A stretch of DNA of 49,866 nucleotides, from contig CAMKSF010000010.1 in the NCBI GenBank assembly GCA_946415375.1, positions 1-49,866 on the forward strand, read 5' to 3'. How positions within the stretch are numbered: position 1 is the first letter of the stretch; every line of letters begins with the position of its first letter. Both the position numbers and the translations under genes were made by a program. Below, piece after piece: positions 35,571-44,483 of this stretch. The notes under the pieces are model-generated. The model ran no database searches. It was not told where the DNA came from and worked only from the letters and a program-made list of their open reading frames with translations. The stretch is from an uncultured Clostridia bacterium (GTDB lineage Bacteria; Bacillota; Clostridia; TANB77; CAG-508).

Positions 35571-36152
35571 ATGAAATTATTAATGCATGCTTGTTGTGCT
35601 CCATGTTCAGTGTATTGCATAGATGAGCTAAGAAAAGAAAACATAGAACCAACAATTTATTGGTATAATCCTAATATTCATCCATATAAAGAATATGAAG
35701 CAAGACGTGATTGTTTAATAGAGTATACTAAATCTATAAATGTTGAATGTATAGTGGAGGATGAATACGGATTAGATGAGTTTTGTAGAAATGTTGTAAA
35801 TAATCTGAATTCAAGATGTGTTGATTATTGCTATCCTGTAAGACTTAGAAAAACATTCGAATATGCAAAAGAACATGGATATGATGCAGTTACAACTACC
35901 TTACTATATAGCATATATCAAAAACATGAATTCATAAAAAAGCTTTGTGAAGATTTAAGCAAAGAATTTGGAATTGAGTTTTTGTATAGAGATTTTAGAT
36001 ATGGATTTTGGGTAGGTCATGAAAAAGCAAAAGAAGCAGGGCTTTATATGCAAAAATATTGTGGATGTGTGTTTTCTGAGGAAGACAGGTATTTAAAAAA
36101 GAAGAAAGATGCACTAAGCTTACCTGAAGGATTTGAGTGGAAAAGAAAATAG
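35571..36152 (+). CDS. queH: Epoxyqueuosine reductase QueH
   Basis: QueH reduces epoxyqueuosine to queuosine in tRNA wobble position 34, the last step of the pathway, and is an alternative to cobalamin-dependent QueG. The 193-residue product shows HACCAPCSVYC (two adjacent and one spaced Cys), YNPNIHPYKEYEARRD, TTLLYSIYQKHE, YRDFRYGFW and YCGCVFSEEDRY. These Cys bind a metal pair or cluster. AGGTGAT precedes the ATG. Other queuosine genes are not in the window. Confidence 0.94.
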   Translation: MKLLMHACCAPCSVYCIDELRKENIEPTIYWYNPNIHPYKEYEARRDCLIEYTKSINVECIVEDEYGLDEFCRNVVNNLNSRCVDYCYPVRLRKTFEYAKEHGYDAVTTTLLYSIYQKHEFIKKLCEDLSKEFGIEFLYRDFRYGFWVGHEKAKEAGLYMQKYCGCVFSEEDRYLKKKKDALSLPEGFEWKRK

Positions 36153-36332
36153 TATGGGATGGAGATTTACATTTTATTAAACTATTTGAGTAATAGATAA
36201 AAAAAGAAAGAGAAAATATGAAACATATGGAACAAAGATGTAAAAGTTATATTTAATAAAGATGAAAGTAATAAAGAAAATATAGGATTAATTAATTATA
36301 AAAAATAAAATGATTATAGGAGGAAACAAAAA

Positions 36333-37316
36333 GTGTTTGTTGGTTCAGAAGAAAGAACTATTGAAGAAGTATGTTATGAAAAGGAACATATAGAAAAGGT
36401 TTTAAAAGTAATAAAAGAAAATTTTGATAAATATTTTACAAAATTTATCGAAACTGAAAACGGTATAGTTATGAGCAAAGAAGAAATTGATGAAATTGCT
36501 AATGATATAGGAATTAGAGTGTTGAAAACAAATGAGAATAGCCCTAGTGAGAAATATAGAAAAATAATGATAGAGGCAATTCAAGAATTTGAAAAAGATA
36601 GAGAAAAATATTTAAAAATAATGAATAAGGAATATCTAGATGAATATGAAGAAGAAGTAGCCTTTTTTAAAAATAAAGTATTAAAAAATGAATGTCCGAT
36701 AATTCATTCAACACTTCAAAATATAACGGCAAAGGCTTTAGATAAGTATAGAATGGATTTTAATTTAGCAGATCCAGCGATACTTCATAAAGTAGTAACA
36801 AATTTAAATAATTTTTCTATTGAATATGAGAATAAATATGATACATATAAAGATAAAACAATAAGTTCTTATGAAGAGTTAGAATTAGAATTATTAGATA
36901 CAGATGATTATACAGCATATGGAGTTATAGGTGGAGGAATAAAAAGTCATCTTTTATATAAAAGAAGACCACAAATGTTTGCAAACAGAAGTCGAGATGC
37001 AATTTGGGCTTTGTGGTTTTTAACAGAAAAAATAATTATAGATACTAAAATGGATTCTGAATTTATCATGATAGATACAAAAAAAACAACGACTCAACAA
37101 AATTATTTTTATCCATATTGTCTATTTAGCTTTTATGCGATTAACATTTATTACCTATTAAAGGAAAAAGCAAATGAATTGGAAGTTGAATTTCCTGATG
37201 ATTATAAATATGTTATTGTAGATGCATTTTTGTCTTTTGTAGCGGAAAGACACAGATTAGAAATAGATTTATTTACAAGTAATATTAAGGAGGGAGATAG
37301 ATACTATGGAGCTTAA
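36333..37316 (+). CDS. Partner protein of the RecQ-nuclease gene, unrecognised
   Basis: The 327-residue cytoplasmic protein starts with GTG, set by AGGAGG at 36319-36324. The first half is helical and charged. The second half has the striking segment TAYGVIGGGIKSHLLYKRRP, then FANRSRDAIWALWFLTEKI, FIMIDTKKTTTQQNYFYPYC and LFSFYAINIYYLLKEKAN. I recall no named family. The stop overlaps the helicase start by 11 nt, so the two products are probably made in fixed ratio and may work together on DNA. Confidence 0.65.
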   Translation: MFVGSEERTIEEVCYEKEHIEKVLKVIKENFDKYFTKFIETENGIVMSKEEIDEIANDIGIRVLKTNENSPSEKYRKIMIEAIQEFEKDREKYLKIMNKEYLDEYEEEVAFFKNKVLKNECPIIHSTLQNITAKALDKYRMDFNLADPAILHKVVTNLNNFSIEYENKYDTYKDKTISSYEELELELLDTDDYTAYGVIGGGIKSHLLYKRRPQMFANRSRDAIWALWFLTEKIIIDTKMDSEFIMIDTKKTTTQQNYFYPYCLFSFYAINIYYLLKEKANELEVEFPDDYKYVIVDAFLSFVAERHRLEIDLFTSNIKEGDRYYGA

Positions 37317-39303
37317 TATACAAAATGAATTTGAAAAGATATTTCCAAGACTAAAAGAGTACGAACTTACAGATTTACAAGTTAAATCTGTAAAAAGTAT
37401 TGTAGAAAAAGGTAAAAATACATTATCAATTATACAAACAGGTGGAGGAAAATCATTAATTTATTGGTTATCAGGGAAATTATTGGGTGGAATTACGATT
37501 GTTATATCTCCTTTAATTGCTCTTATGGAGGAACAAGCAGAAAAACTTGAAGAGAATAATTGCTCCACTCTTATGCTTCACGGACAAGCAGATAAAAATG
37601 AACAATACGAGAAGTTAATAGAAATTGCGAATGGAAAGTTTAAACCTGATTTTATTTTTGTAAGTCCAGAGAGAATGGCGACAGATGGCTTTTTTGAGTA
37701 TTGTGTGAAAAGGATAAATAAACAGGTAAAGTTAATTGTAGTTGATGAAGTACATTGTGTTAGTCAATGGGGAGAAAATTTTAGACCATTTTATAGAAGG
37801 ATTAAAGATTTCATAGATAATATTTACGAAAATGATTATTCAAAAGCAAAAGTTTTAGCATTAACAGCTACAATTAATCCAAAAGAGATAAAAGACATTT
37901 GTGAAGAATTTCAAATTACTACCGAAGGCATTGTAAAATCGGATATGTTGATGAGAAATGAAATTGCACTAAAAGTAATTGAAGAAGTAATAGAAGATGA
38001 TAAAGAAGAACATTTGTGGAATATAATTAAACTTCATAAAGGAGAAAAAACATTAGTATATGTTTATAGGAAATATAATAAGAGAGGGGTAGAACAACTA
38101 GCGCAAATAGCAAATGAGAGAGGGTATAGAGCTATTTATTTTCATGGAGATATGACAGCAAATGAAAGGAAAAATATAATTTCAAAATATAAAAATAATG
38201 AATATGATATTGTATTTGCGACTAATGCTTTTGGAATGGGAATAGATATTGAAGATATAAGAGTAGTTGTTCATTTTAGTATACCAGAATCGATTGAACA
38301 ATATTATCAAGAAGTTGGAAGAGCAGCGAGAGATGCAAAAAAAGGAGGAACTGCAGTTGCATATCTTCTGTATTCAGATAAAAATATATTAGTAAAAAGG
38401 AAACATTTTATAAATAATTCATATCCAAGTTTAGATATGTTAAAAAATGCATATAAAAAAATATCAAATAAAGTTGGATTAAATCTACTATATTGTTTTG
38501 ATGATGAGGAAATAAATACATGTTTGCCATATTTCGTTAATTCTGGATTGATTGAAATTGTTTGTAAAGGTTTTTCAACATTTGAAAATATGGAAATTCA
38601 AGATGAGTATTTAAAGAATGCTTTAAGTAAAACAATTCGCCCAATAACAACTATAGTTTTTAAAAAAAATCCAGAAATAAATCCAAAAGAAATTATTAAT
38701 AAAACATATGAAGACATAATATCTGGAAAAATTAAATTGAATAAATTATTAGATAAAGTGTTAATAATAGATGTTAAAGAAGAAAAGTTGTCAGATGAAA
38801 AAATAAATGAAATACTAAAAAGTATAGAGGATAAAAAAGAATATAGAAATGAACTTTTCAATTATTTTGTGTATATTCTTAAGAAAAAATTAGATTCAAA
38901 TTTTTTACATCAAGAAATAGCTAACTATCTAGGAGTTGATAGATATAAATTAGGCAGAGTTTATTCGACATCAAAGGGAGACAGGGTAAGAAGCAAATCA
39001 GAAGTTATAATAGCAAACTTGTTATATGAACACAATATAAATTATAAATATGAAGAAAAACTAATATGTGGAGATAAAGAAATATATCCTGATTTTACCA
39101 TATATTTAGATAATGGAGAAAAAGTTTTTTGGGAGCACCTTGGATGGATTGGCATAGAAAACTATGACAAAAGATGGATAGAAAAATTAGAACTATATGA
39201 GAAGTATTATAATGTAATACCTGAAAAAACATATGAAACAGCATCAATTTCAGATGCTGCAACAAAGAAAATTGAAGAAATACAAAAAAGAAATGCTAAT
39301 TAG
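37306..39303 (+). CDS. RecQ-like DNA helicase fused to a C-terminal PD-(D/E)XK-like domain
   Basis: The 665-residue protein starts with a superfamily 2 helicase: QTGGGKS (44-50), the DEVH box LIVVDEVHCVSQWGENFRP, LALTATINPKEI, VFATNAFGMGIDIEDIRVVV, and QYYQEVGRAARDAK. This is the RecQ pattern. The usual RecQ zinc-binding cysteines are not evident. The C-terminus (about 560-640) reads RSKSEVIIANLLYE, then IYPDFTIYLDNGEKVFWEHLGW: E566, D596 and E610 suit a PD-(D/E)XK nuclease core. The gene overlaps a partner gene. A repair or phage-defence role is plausible but unproven. Confidence 0.85.
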   Translation: MELNIQNEFEKIFPRLKEYELTDLQVKSVKSIVEKGKNTLSIIQTGGGKSLIYWLSGKLLGGITIVISPLIALMEEQAEKLEENNCSTLMLHGQADKNEQYEKLIEIANGKFKPDFIFVSPERMATDGFFEYCVKRINKQVKLIVVDEVHCVSQWGENFRPFYRRIKDFIDNIYENDYSKAKVLALTATINPKEIKDICEEFQITTEGIVKSDMLMRNEIALKVIEEVIEDDKEEHLWNIIKLHKGEKTLVYVYRKYNKRGVEQLAQIANERGYRAIYFHGDMTANERKNIISKYKNNEYDIVFATNAFGMGIDIEDIRVVVHFSIPESIEQYYQEVGRAARDAKKGGTAVAYLLYSDKNILVKRKHFINNSYPSLDMLKNAYKKISNKVGLNLLYCFDDEEINTCLPYFVNSGLIEIVCKGFSTFENMEIQDEYLKNALSKTIRPITTIVFKKNPEINPKEIINKTYEDIISGKIKLNKLLDKVLIIDVKEEKLSDEKINEILKSIEDKKEYRNELFNYFVYILKKKLDSNFLHQEIANYLGVDRYKLGRVYSTSKGDRVRSKSEVIIANLLYEHNINYKYEEKLICGDKEIYPDFTIYLDNGEKVFWEHLGWIGIENYDKRWIEKLELYEKYYNVIPEKTYETASISDAATKKIEEIQKRNAN

Positions 39304-39367
39304 AAATTGGTACTTGAAAAAAATAGAAAATATAAAATAATATAGAAACAAAGATGGAGTAGAAAAT

Positions 39368-40321
39368 ATGATAGTATATATAATTTTATTAATAATAGGA
39401 TTTATAGTTTTAATTAAAGGAGCAGATATATTTGTAGATGGAGCGTCTAGTGTTGCAGGGAATTTTAAGGTATCGAAAATGCTAATAGGACTGACGATCG
39501 TTGCATTTGGAACTAGTGCTCCAGAATTTGCAGTTAGTGTTAAATCATTAATAAACGGTAGCGGAGATATGGTATTAGGAAATGTTATTGGTAGTAATAT
39601 TTTAAATATTCTACTTATACTTGGCGTTTCTGCTATGTTTCATTCGCTTAAAGTAAAAGACAATACCGTAAAGAAGGAATTACCAATTACATTATTAATG
39701 ACAGCAATTTTTGTTGTTTTATTGTCAGATAGTTTTTTCGATAAAGGATTTATAAATACCTTTACAAGAAGTGATGGTATTGTTATACTTCTTTTCTTCT
39801 TAGTATTTGTTTATTATCTTATAAAAATGGCAAGAAATAAAATTGATAGTAATCAAGAAGAAAAGTACATGCCTATGAAAAAAGCAATCGTTTTTACTAT
39901 TTTAGGAATAGCTGCAATAATAATAGGCAGTAATTTAGTTGTAGAAAATGCATCTAGTATAGCAAAAGCAGTTGGTATAAGTGAAAAAATGGTAGCATTA
40001 ACTATAATAGCACTTGGAACTTCACTTCCAGAATTAGTTACATCTGTAACAGCAACAAGAAAAGGAGAATATGACATTGCAATAGGAAATGTAGTTGGAA
40101 GTAATATTTTTAACATTGGTATGGTTATAGGAATTCCTATAGCAGTTTTTGGAGGAATTCAACAAATAAGTATTAATTATATAGACCTAATAACAATGAT
40201 AATTAGTGCATTTTTATTATTTATCTTTTCATTAAATGATAGAAAAATAAGTAAATATGAAGGAACAGTATTTTTAATGTTATTTATTACTTATTATAGT
40301 TATGTAATTTACAGAGGATAA
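39368..40321 (+). CDS. Calcium/sodium antiporter (CaCA family, YrbG-like)
   Basis: The 317-residue protein has ten to eleven membrane segments and the two inverted alpha repeats of the CaCA superfamily: TIVAFGTSAPEFAVSV with NVIGSNILNILL, and TIIALGTSLPELVTSV with NVVGSNIFNIGM. The Glu in each GTSxPE motif binds the cation. It exchanges cytoplasmic calcium for sodium or protons. The start follows GATGGAG. Part of its 3' end is echoed 6.3 kb upstream, before the GT-C gene. Confidence 0.93.
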   Translation: MIVYIILLIIGFIVLIKGADIFVDGASSVAGNFKVSKMLIGLTIVAFGTSAPEFAVSVKSLINGSGDMVLGNVIGSNILNILLILGVSAMFHSLKVKDNTVKKELPITLLMTAIFVVLLSDSFFDKGFINTFTRSDGIVILLFFLVFVYYLIKMARNKIDSNQEEKYMPMKKAIVFTILGIAAIIIGSNLVVENASSIAKAVGISEKMVALTIIALGTSLPELVTSVTATRKGEYDIAIGNVVGSNIFNIGMVIGIPIAVFGGIQQISINYIDLITMIISAFLLFIFSLNDRKISKYEGTVFLMLFITYYSYVIYRG

Positions 40322-40429
40322 TACTTTTGATTGTAATTATATAAAAATGAATTGATGTTTTATATAAAAGATATAATTTGAAAATATAACAATAAGTGTT
40401 GTAAACATAAAAAAAGCGAGGAATAATAA

Positions 40430-42580
40430 ATGAATAAATATAAAATCGGAGTAGAAGTAGAAAAGCTCAGATGTACATCTGATGGAAATTTATCCTTAAA
40501 AGAACATCCTAAAGAGTTTGGAAATAAATTTAAAAACAAATTTTTTTCAACAGATTTTGGAGAAGCTCAGATGGAATTAAGAACACCAGTATGTTGTTCA
40601 ACAAAAGAATGTTATACAAAACTAGATACTATTACTAATATTGCTTTGAATGTGCTTAATAAAAAAAATGAATTACTATGGCCATATAGCATGCCTTGTA
40701 TCTTGCCTAAAAAAGAAGATTTTTTATTTGGAGAGTATGGAAAAGAAAAGGCTACACATGAATATGAAATGTCATTGGTTGAAAGATATGGGTACAAAAT
40801 GCACTGTATTTCTGGTGTACATGTGAATTTTTCAACAAATAAGAAGTTTTTAAAAGAAATAAAAAAAGTCTATCCGGATATACCTAGTTCCATAGATGAT
40901 GTATATTTAAAGATAATGAAGAATTTTTTGAACAAAGCTTGGATGTTAGTTTATTTTCTTAGTGCATCACCATTAGACTATAAAAATAATAAAAAAAGTG
41001 AAATGTCTATTAGAAATGGGAATAACGGATTTGCAAATAAAAAAAGCTTAAATATAGATTTAAGTAGTAGAAATAATTACGTAAAATGCATACAAGATAA
41101 TATAAAAAAAGGAAATATAATGTGTGCAAGTGAATTTTATACACCAATTAGAGCTAAATCGAAAGAAAAAGAAAATATTTTAGAAGATTTACAAAAAAGC
41201 GAGATTGATCATATAGAAGTAAGAGTATGTGATTTAAATCCATTTGATATCTGTGGTATTTCAAAAAATGATTTAGATTTTACAATTGCATTTTTATTCT
41301 ATTGTTTAGTAGATAATACTGAATTCACGTTAGATTATAAAAAGGTGGCGGATAATGGTGTTGATAATGAGAAAAGAAAAAAACTATTAATTGAATTAGA
41401 AAAGATAATTGAGATAAATGATAAATTAGATTTAGATTTAAAAGAAGGAATAAATGAAAAATATGATTTGTGTAAGAAAAACAAAACAAGAGCAAAACAG
41501 GTTATAGATTTATGTAAAAAGAACGGAGTGATAAAATCAATATTAAAATTGGCTAATACATATTCAGAAAAAGCAGATAGAGAAAAATATACTATAAAGC
41601 CATATCAAAAACTAGAAGCTTCAACTGTAGTTCTTCTAAAAGATTCAGTTTTAAGAGGTATAGATTTTGAAATTATTAATGAAGATACTAATTTCGTGAA
41701 ACTAACAGAAGGAAAACATAGTGAATATGTTGTACAAGCTACTAAAACAAATAAGGATTCATATATTTTTCCTGTTATTACTGATGACAAATATTTTGCT
41801 AAAAATCTGATAGAGGAAAATGGATTAGAGGTATCTGAGGGTATAATGATAAATAAAAACATAAGTGATGAAGAATTAAATGATATAATAAAAAAACTTT
41901 GTTATAAACCTATAGTTATTAAACCACGAACAACTAATTATGGATTAGGGATAACAGTATTTAGTAAAAATGCTAAAATAAGTCAAATTAGAAGTGCAAT
42001 ACAATATGCTTTTGAGTTTGGAAATGATGTTCTAATAGAGGATTATGCTAAAGGTAAAGAATATAGATTTGTAGTAATTAATGGAAAGTGTGAAAGTGTA
42101 ATTTGGAGAAGAAGTGCAAGTGTTGTGGGAAATGGAGTAAATACAATTAGAGAACTAATAAAAATGAAAAATAAAGAGCCATGGCATCTTTTACTTAAAC
42201 ATAAAATAGTAATAGATATTGTTGTGAAAAGATTTTTGCAAAACCAAGGACTTGACCTTGATTCAATTCCTAAAAAAAATGAGAGAATTTTTTTAAGAGA
42301 TAATTCAAACATTTCAACCGGAGGAGAAAGTATTGGAATGACAGAAATGATGCCAGACAGATTTAAAAATATAGCTGAAAAGGTTTCAAAAATATTTAAT
42401 GCTAAAATATGTGGAGTAGATATTATAATAGACGATTTAGATAAGGAAGAATATAAGATTATTGAAATAAATGACAATCCAGGTATATCAAGTAGTGAGT
42501 GGCCTTATGAAGGAGAAGGTAGAAATATTGGAACAAAAATTCTTGAATTATTAGGATTTAAACAAGAGATAATAGAATGA
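40430..42580 (+). CDS. gshF: Bifunctional glutamate-cysteine ligase / glutathione synthetase GshF
   Basis: GshF makes glutathione from Glu, Cys and Gly in one protein. The N-terminal ligase part shows GVEVEKLRCTSDG, DFGEAQMELRTP, SMPCILPKKED, ISGVHVNFSTN and EVRVCDLNPFDICGI. The C-terminal ATP-grasp part (about 455-710) shows PIVIKPRTTNYGLGITVFS, VLIEDYAKGKEYRFVVI and NSNISTGGESIGMTEMMPD, ending KIIEINDNPGISS. The 716 residues are slightly short for the family (about 750). An AGCGAGGAA site precedes the ATG. Glutathione synthesis is uncommon among anaerobic Clostridia. Confidence 0.92.
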   Translation: MNKYKIGVEVEKLRCTSDGNLSLKEHPKEFGNKFKNKFFSTDFGEAQMELRTPVCCSTKECYTKLDTITNIALNVLNKKNELLWPYSMPCILPKKEDFLFGEYGKEKATHEYEMSLVERYGYKMHCISGVHVNFSTNKKFLKEIKKVYPDIPSSIDDVYLKIMKNFLNKAWMLVYFLSASPLDYKNNKKSEMSIRNGNNGFANKKSLNIDLSSRNNYVKCIQDNIKKGNIMCASEFYTPIRAKSKEKENILEDLQKSEIDHIEVRVCDLNPFDICGISKNDLDFTIAFLFYCLVDNTEFTLDYKKVADNGVDNEKRKKLLIELEKIIEINDKLDLDLKEGINEKYDLCKKNKTRAKQVIDLCKKNGVIKSILKLANTYSEKADREKYTIKPYQKLEASTVVLLKDSVLRGIDFEIINEDTNFVKLTEGKHSEYVVQATKTNKDSYIFPVITDDKYFAKNLIEENGLEVSEGIMINKNISDEELNDIIKKLCYKPIVIKPRTTNYGLGITVFSKNAKISQIRSAIQYAFEFGNDVLIEDYAKGKEYRFVVINGKCESVIWRRSASVVGNGVNTIRELIKMKNKEPWHLLLKHKIVIDIVVKRFLQNQGLDLDSIPKKNERIFLRDNSNISTGGESIGMTEMMPDRFKNIAEKVSKIFNAKICGVDIIIDDLDKEEYKIIEINDNPGISSSEWPYEGEGRNIGTKILELLGFKQEIIE

Positions 42581-42613
42581 AGGAATATTAATTGAAAAAT
42601 AGGAGGAATAACT

Positions 42614-43132
42614 ATGAGTGAACATAGTTTAAAAGGTAGCTCAAGAAGTTCAATTGATTTTTTAGGAAACAAATGGGAATACAACTGTATGGGATGTGCT
42701 ATTACAAACAAAGAGATAAACATTCCAGGAGGGATTATTTTTGAAGGAAAATATACAATATTAGGTGCAGATCCTGAGATTCCAATACCTGGATTTATGA
42801 TTGTTAATTCAAAAAGACATATAAAATCAGTTTCTGAACTTAATAAAGAGGAAAGATATGAAATAATAGATATAATTTCTCTTGCTGAAAAAGCTTTAAG
42901 AGAACTAAGAATTGTAGAAGAGGTAACTTTAGTTCAGGAAGAACGTTCTAAGCATCTTCATATATGGATTTTTCCGAATTATAAATGGATGACTGAAAAA
43001 TTTGGAAAAGGAATAGAGTTTTTAAGAGATATTTCAGAATATGCTAAAAACAATGTAAAGGAAAATGATATTAAAGAAATAATAGAGGTAATAGACAAAA
43101 TAAGGGAGTATTTTAAGGAACATAGTATTTAA
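42614..43132 (+). CDS. HIT-like nucleotide-binding protein with altered His triad
   Basis: The 172-residue protein has the HIT layout: NCMGCAI near the N-terminus, GMIVNSKRHI-like strand (FMIVNSKRHIKSVSEL), and ERSKHLHIWIFPNYKWM. The triad normally reads HxHxH; here it is H-L-H-I-W, so Trp replaces the third His. The middle His, the usual nucleophile, is kept. HIT and GalT-like proteins act on nucleoside phosphates. It lies 21 bp before an NMN adenylyltransferase-like gene, which suggests a nucleotide or NAD-related role. Confidence 0.78.
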   Translation: MSEHSLKGSSRSSIDFLGNKWEYNCMGCAITNKEINIPGGIIFEGKYTILGADPEIPIPGFMIVNSKRHIKSVSELNKEERYEIIDIISLAEKALRELRIVEEVTLVQEERSKHLHIWIFPNYKWMTEKFGKGIEFLRDISEYAKNNVKENDIKEIIEVIDKIREYFKEHSI

Positions 43133-43153
43133 TGAATAGAAGAGGAAGAGGTT

Positions 43154-43645
43154 ATGGAGAAATTTAAAGTTGGAATGTATGGTGGAAAATTTATGCCATT
43201 TCATAAAGGCCATTTATATTGCGTAGAGCAAGCAGCTAAAATGTGTGATAAACTTTATGTAATTTTATTTGTAGGTGGAGAACAAGAAATAGAAATATTA
43301 AAAACAAGACATGAAAAATGGTTGCAAAGAGATAATAGAGAAAAGCATATAAGAAAAGCATGTAAAAAATTTGAAAATGTAGAAGTTGTGGTAATAGATA
43401 CAACTATATGTAAGAATCCAGATGGAACAGAAAATTGGGATATGGAAACTCCACTTGTGTTAGAAAAATGTGGAAGACTAGATGCAGTTTTTGGAAGTGA
43501 ACCAGATTATGGAGATTATTTTAAAAGAGCATATCCAGGAGCTAAATATGTTCAAATAGATGTAGAAAGAAAACATGTACCAATAAGTGCAACAATGATT
43601 AGAAATATGAAGGATATAAAGGAGAGAGAAAAATGGATAATTTAA
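43154..43645 (+). CDS. NadR-like nicotinamide mononucleotide adenylyltransferase
   Basis: The 163-residue nucleotidyltransferase has GKFMPFHKGH (residues 11-20), the GxFxPxHxGH ATP site, and HVPISATMIRNMKD near the end, the ISxTxxR signature. The pattern FGSEPDYGDYFKRAYPGAKY is close to NadR, which turns NMN into NAD. The ribosylnicotinamide kinase domain of full NadR is absent. Its end overlaps pnuC by 13 nt, so uptake and conversion of nicotinamide riboside are coupled. Confidence 0.85.
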   Translation: MEKFKVGMYGGKFMPFHKGHLYCVEQAAKMCDKLYVILFVGGEQEIEILKTRHEKWLQRDNREKHIRKACKKFENVEVVVIDTTICKNPDGTENWDMETPLVLEKCGRLDAVFGSEPDYGDYFKRAYPGAKYVQIDVERKHVPISATMIRNMKDIKEREKWII

Positions 43646-44349
43646 AAAAGTCTTTTAAATCTTTAAAATGGTATGAATGGATAATGATTGTTATAATGGT
43701 TGTTATAGCTGGTTATACAATGATTAGCTCATTTATAAATCCAGATAGTAGTTCAAATCCATCTTGGCTTACAGTTATCAACTTTATAAGTGCAATTTGT
43801 GGAATAATATGTATATTTTTCTGTGCGAAAGCAAGTATTTCAAATTATATTTTTGGAATTGTAAATACAATTGTGTATATTATTTATTTAGCATATTGGA
43901 AAATATATGGGACAATGTGTTTAGAGTTACTTGTATATTTACCAGTAAATATTATATCTTGGGGATTATGGGCAAAACATAGAGATGAGAAAGAGCCTGA
44001 AAAAACAAAATCCAAAAGGATGTATATATATCAAAATTTAATATGTATTGTAATTGTATGTGTATCAGCATTTTTATATCATTTGATTCTAGAAAAAGTT
44101 GGAGGAAATGTAGTTTGGCTAGATGCGTTTACAGTAAGTATAGGACTTGTTGCTACATTTTTGCAAATGCTAAGATATAGAGAACAATATGCATGGTGGA
44201 ATATAACTAACGTTGTTGCAATAGCAATGTACATACAACACTTTGATCCAGTTTATTTAACTAAAAAATCAATTTATATGATAATGTCTATAATAGGATT
44301 TATTAATTGGTGGAAATTAAACAAAGAAAGAAATATGAAGAATGAATAG
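43633..44349 (+). CDS. pnuC: Nicotinamide riboside transporter PnuC
   Basis: PnuC is a facilitator that imports nicotinamide riboside or related vitamins. The 238-residue protein has seven membrane segments and the family signatures GIVNTIVYIIYLAYWKIYG, YLPVNIISWGLWAKH, and REQYAWWNITNVVAIAMY. Coupling to a NadR-like gene supports nicotinamide riboside as substrate. The stop codon overlaps AGGAGA, a ribosome-binding site that no longer has a start codon close behind it. The last 86 bases plus the four after them are repeated 868 bp downstream. Confidence 0.93.
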   Translation: MDNLKKSFKSLKWYEWIMIVIMVVIAGYTMISSFINPDSSSNPSWLTVINFISAICGIICIFFCAKASISNYIFGIVNTIVYIIYLAYWKIYGTMCLELLVYLPVNIISWGLWAKHRDEKEPEKTKSKRMYIYQNLICIVIVCVSAFLYHLILEKVGGNVVWLDAFTVSIGLVATFLQMLRYREQYAWWNITNVVAIAMYIQHFDPVYLTKKSIYMIMSIIGFINWWKLNKERNMKNE

Positions 44350-44353
44350 GAGA
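44264..44353 (+). repeat. 90-bp direct repeat, left copy (pnuC 3' end)
   Basis: Identical over all 90 bases to 45132-45221. It covers the last codons of pnuC, its TAG stop and AGGAGA. The sequences diverge at once on both sides. Confidence 0.97.
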
Positions 44354-44403
44354 AATAGATTAATCAATTAATAACATTTAAAAGAAATGACTTAACACAA
44401 GTA

Positions 44404-44432
44404 TTTACAATTATGTTAATTTATGGTATAAT
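44404..44432 (+). promoter_or_regulatory. Promoter of the cassette gene
   Basis: TTTACA (44404-44409), a 17-nt spacer and a perfect TATAAT (44427-44432) stand 51 bp before the start codon. Confidence 0.8.
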
Positions 44433-44483
44433 AATTGAAGTTTCTAAATAGAACAAGTTGAAAAAAGAACAAAAGGAGAAAAA

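Noticed and set aside
36218..36256. 12-codon frame in the gap between queH and the RecQ partner gene
   Set aside because: It has no clear ribosome-binding site and no recognisable product; the 180-bp gap shows nothing else.
43133..43153. Riboswitch controlling the NAD-salvage genes
   Set aside because: The gaps before the HIT, adenylyltransferase and pnuC genes are too short to hold an aptamer.
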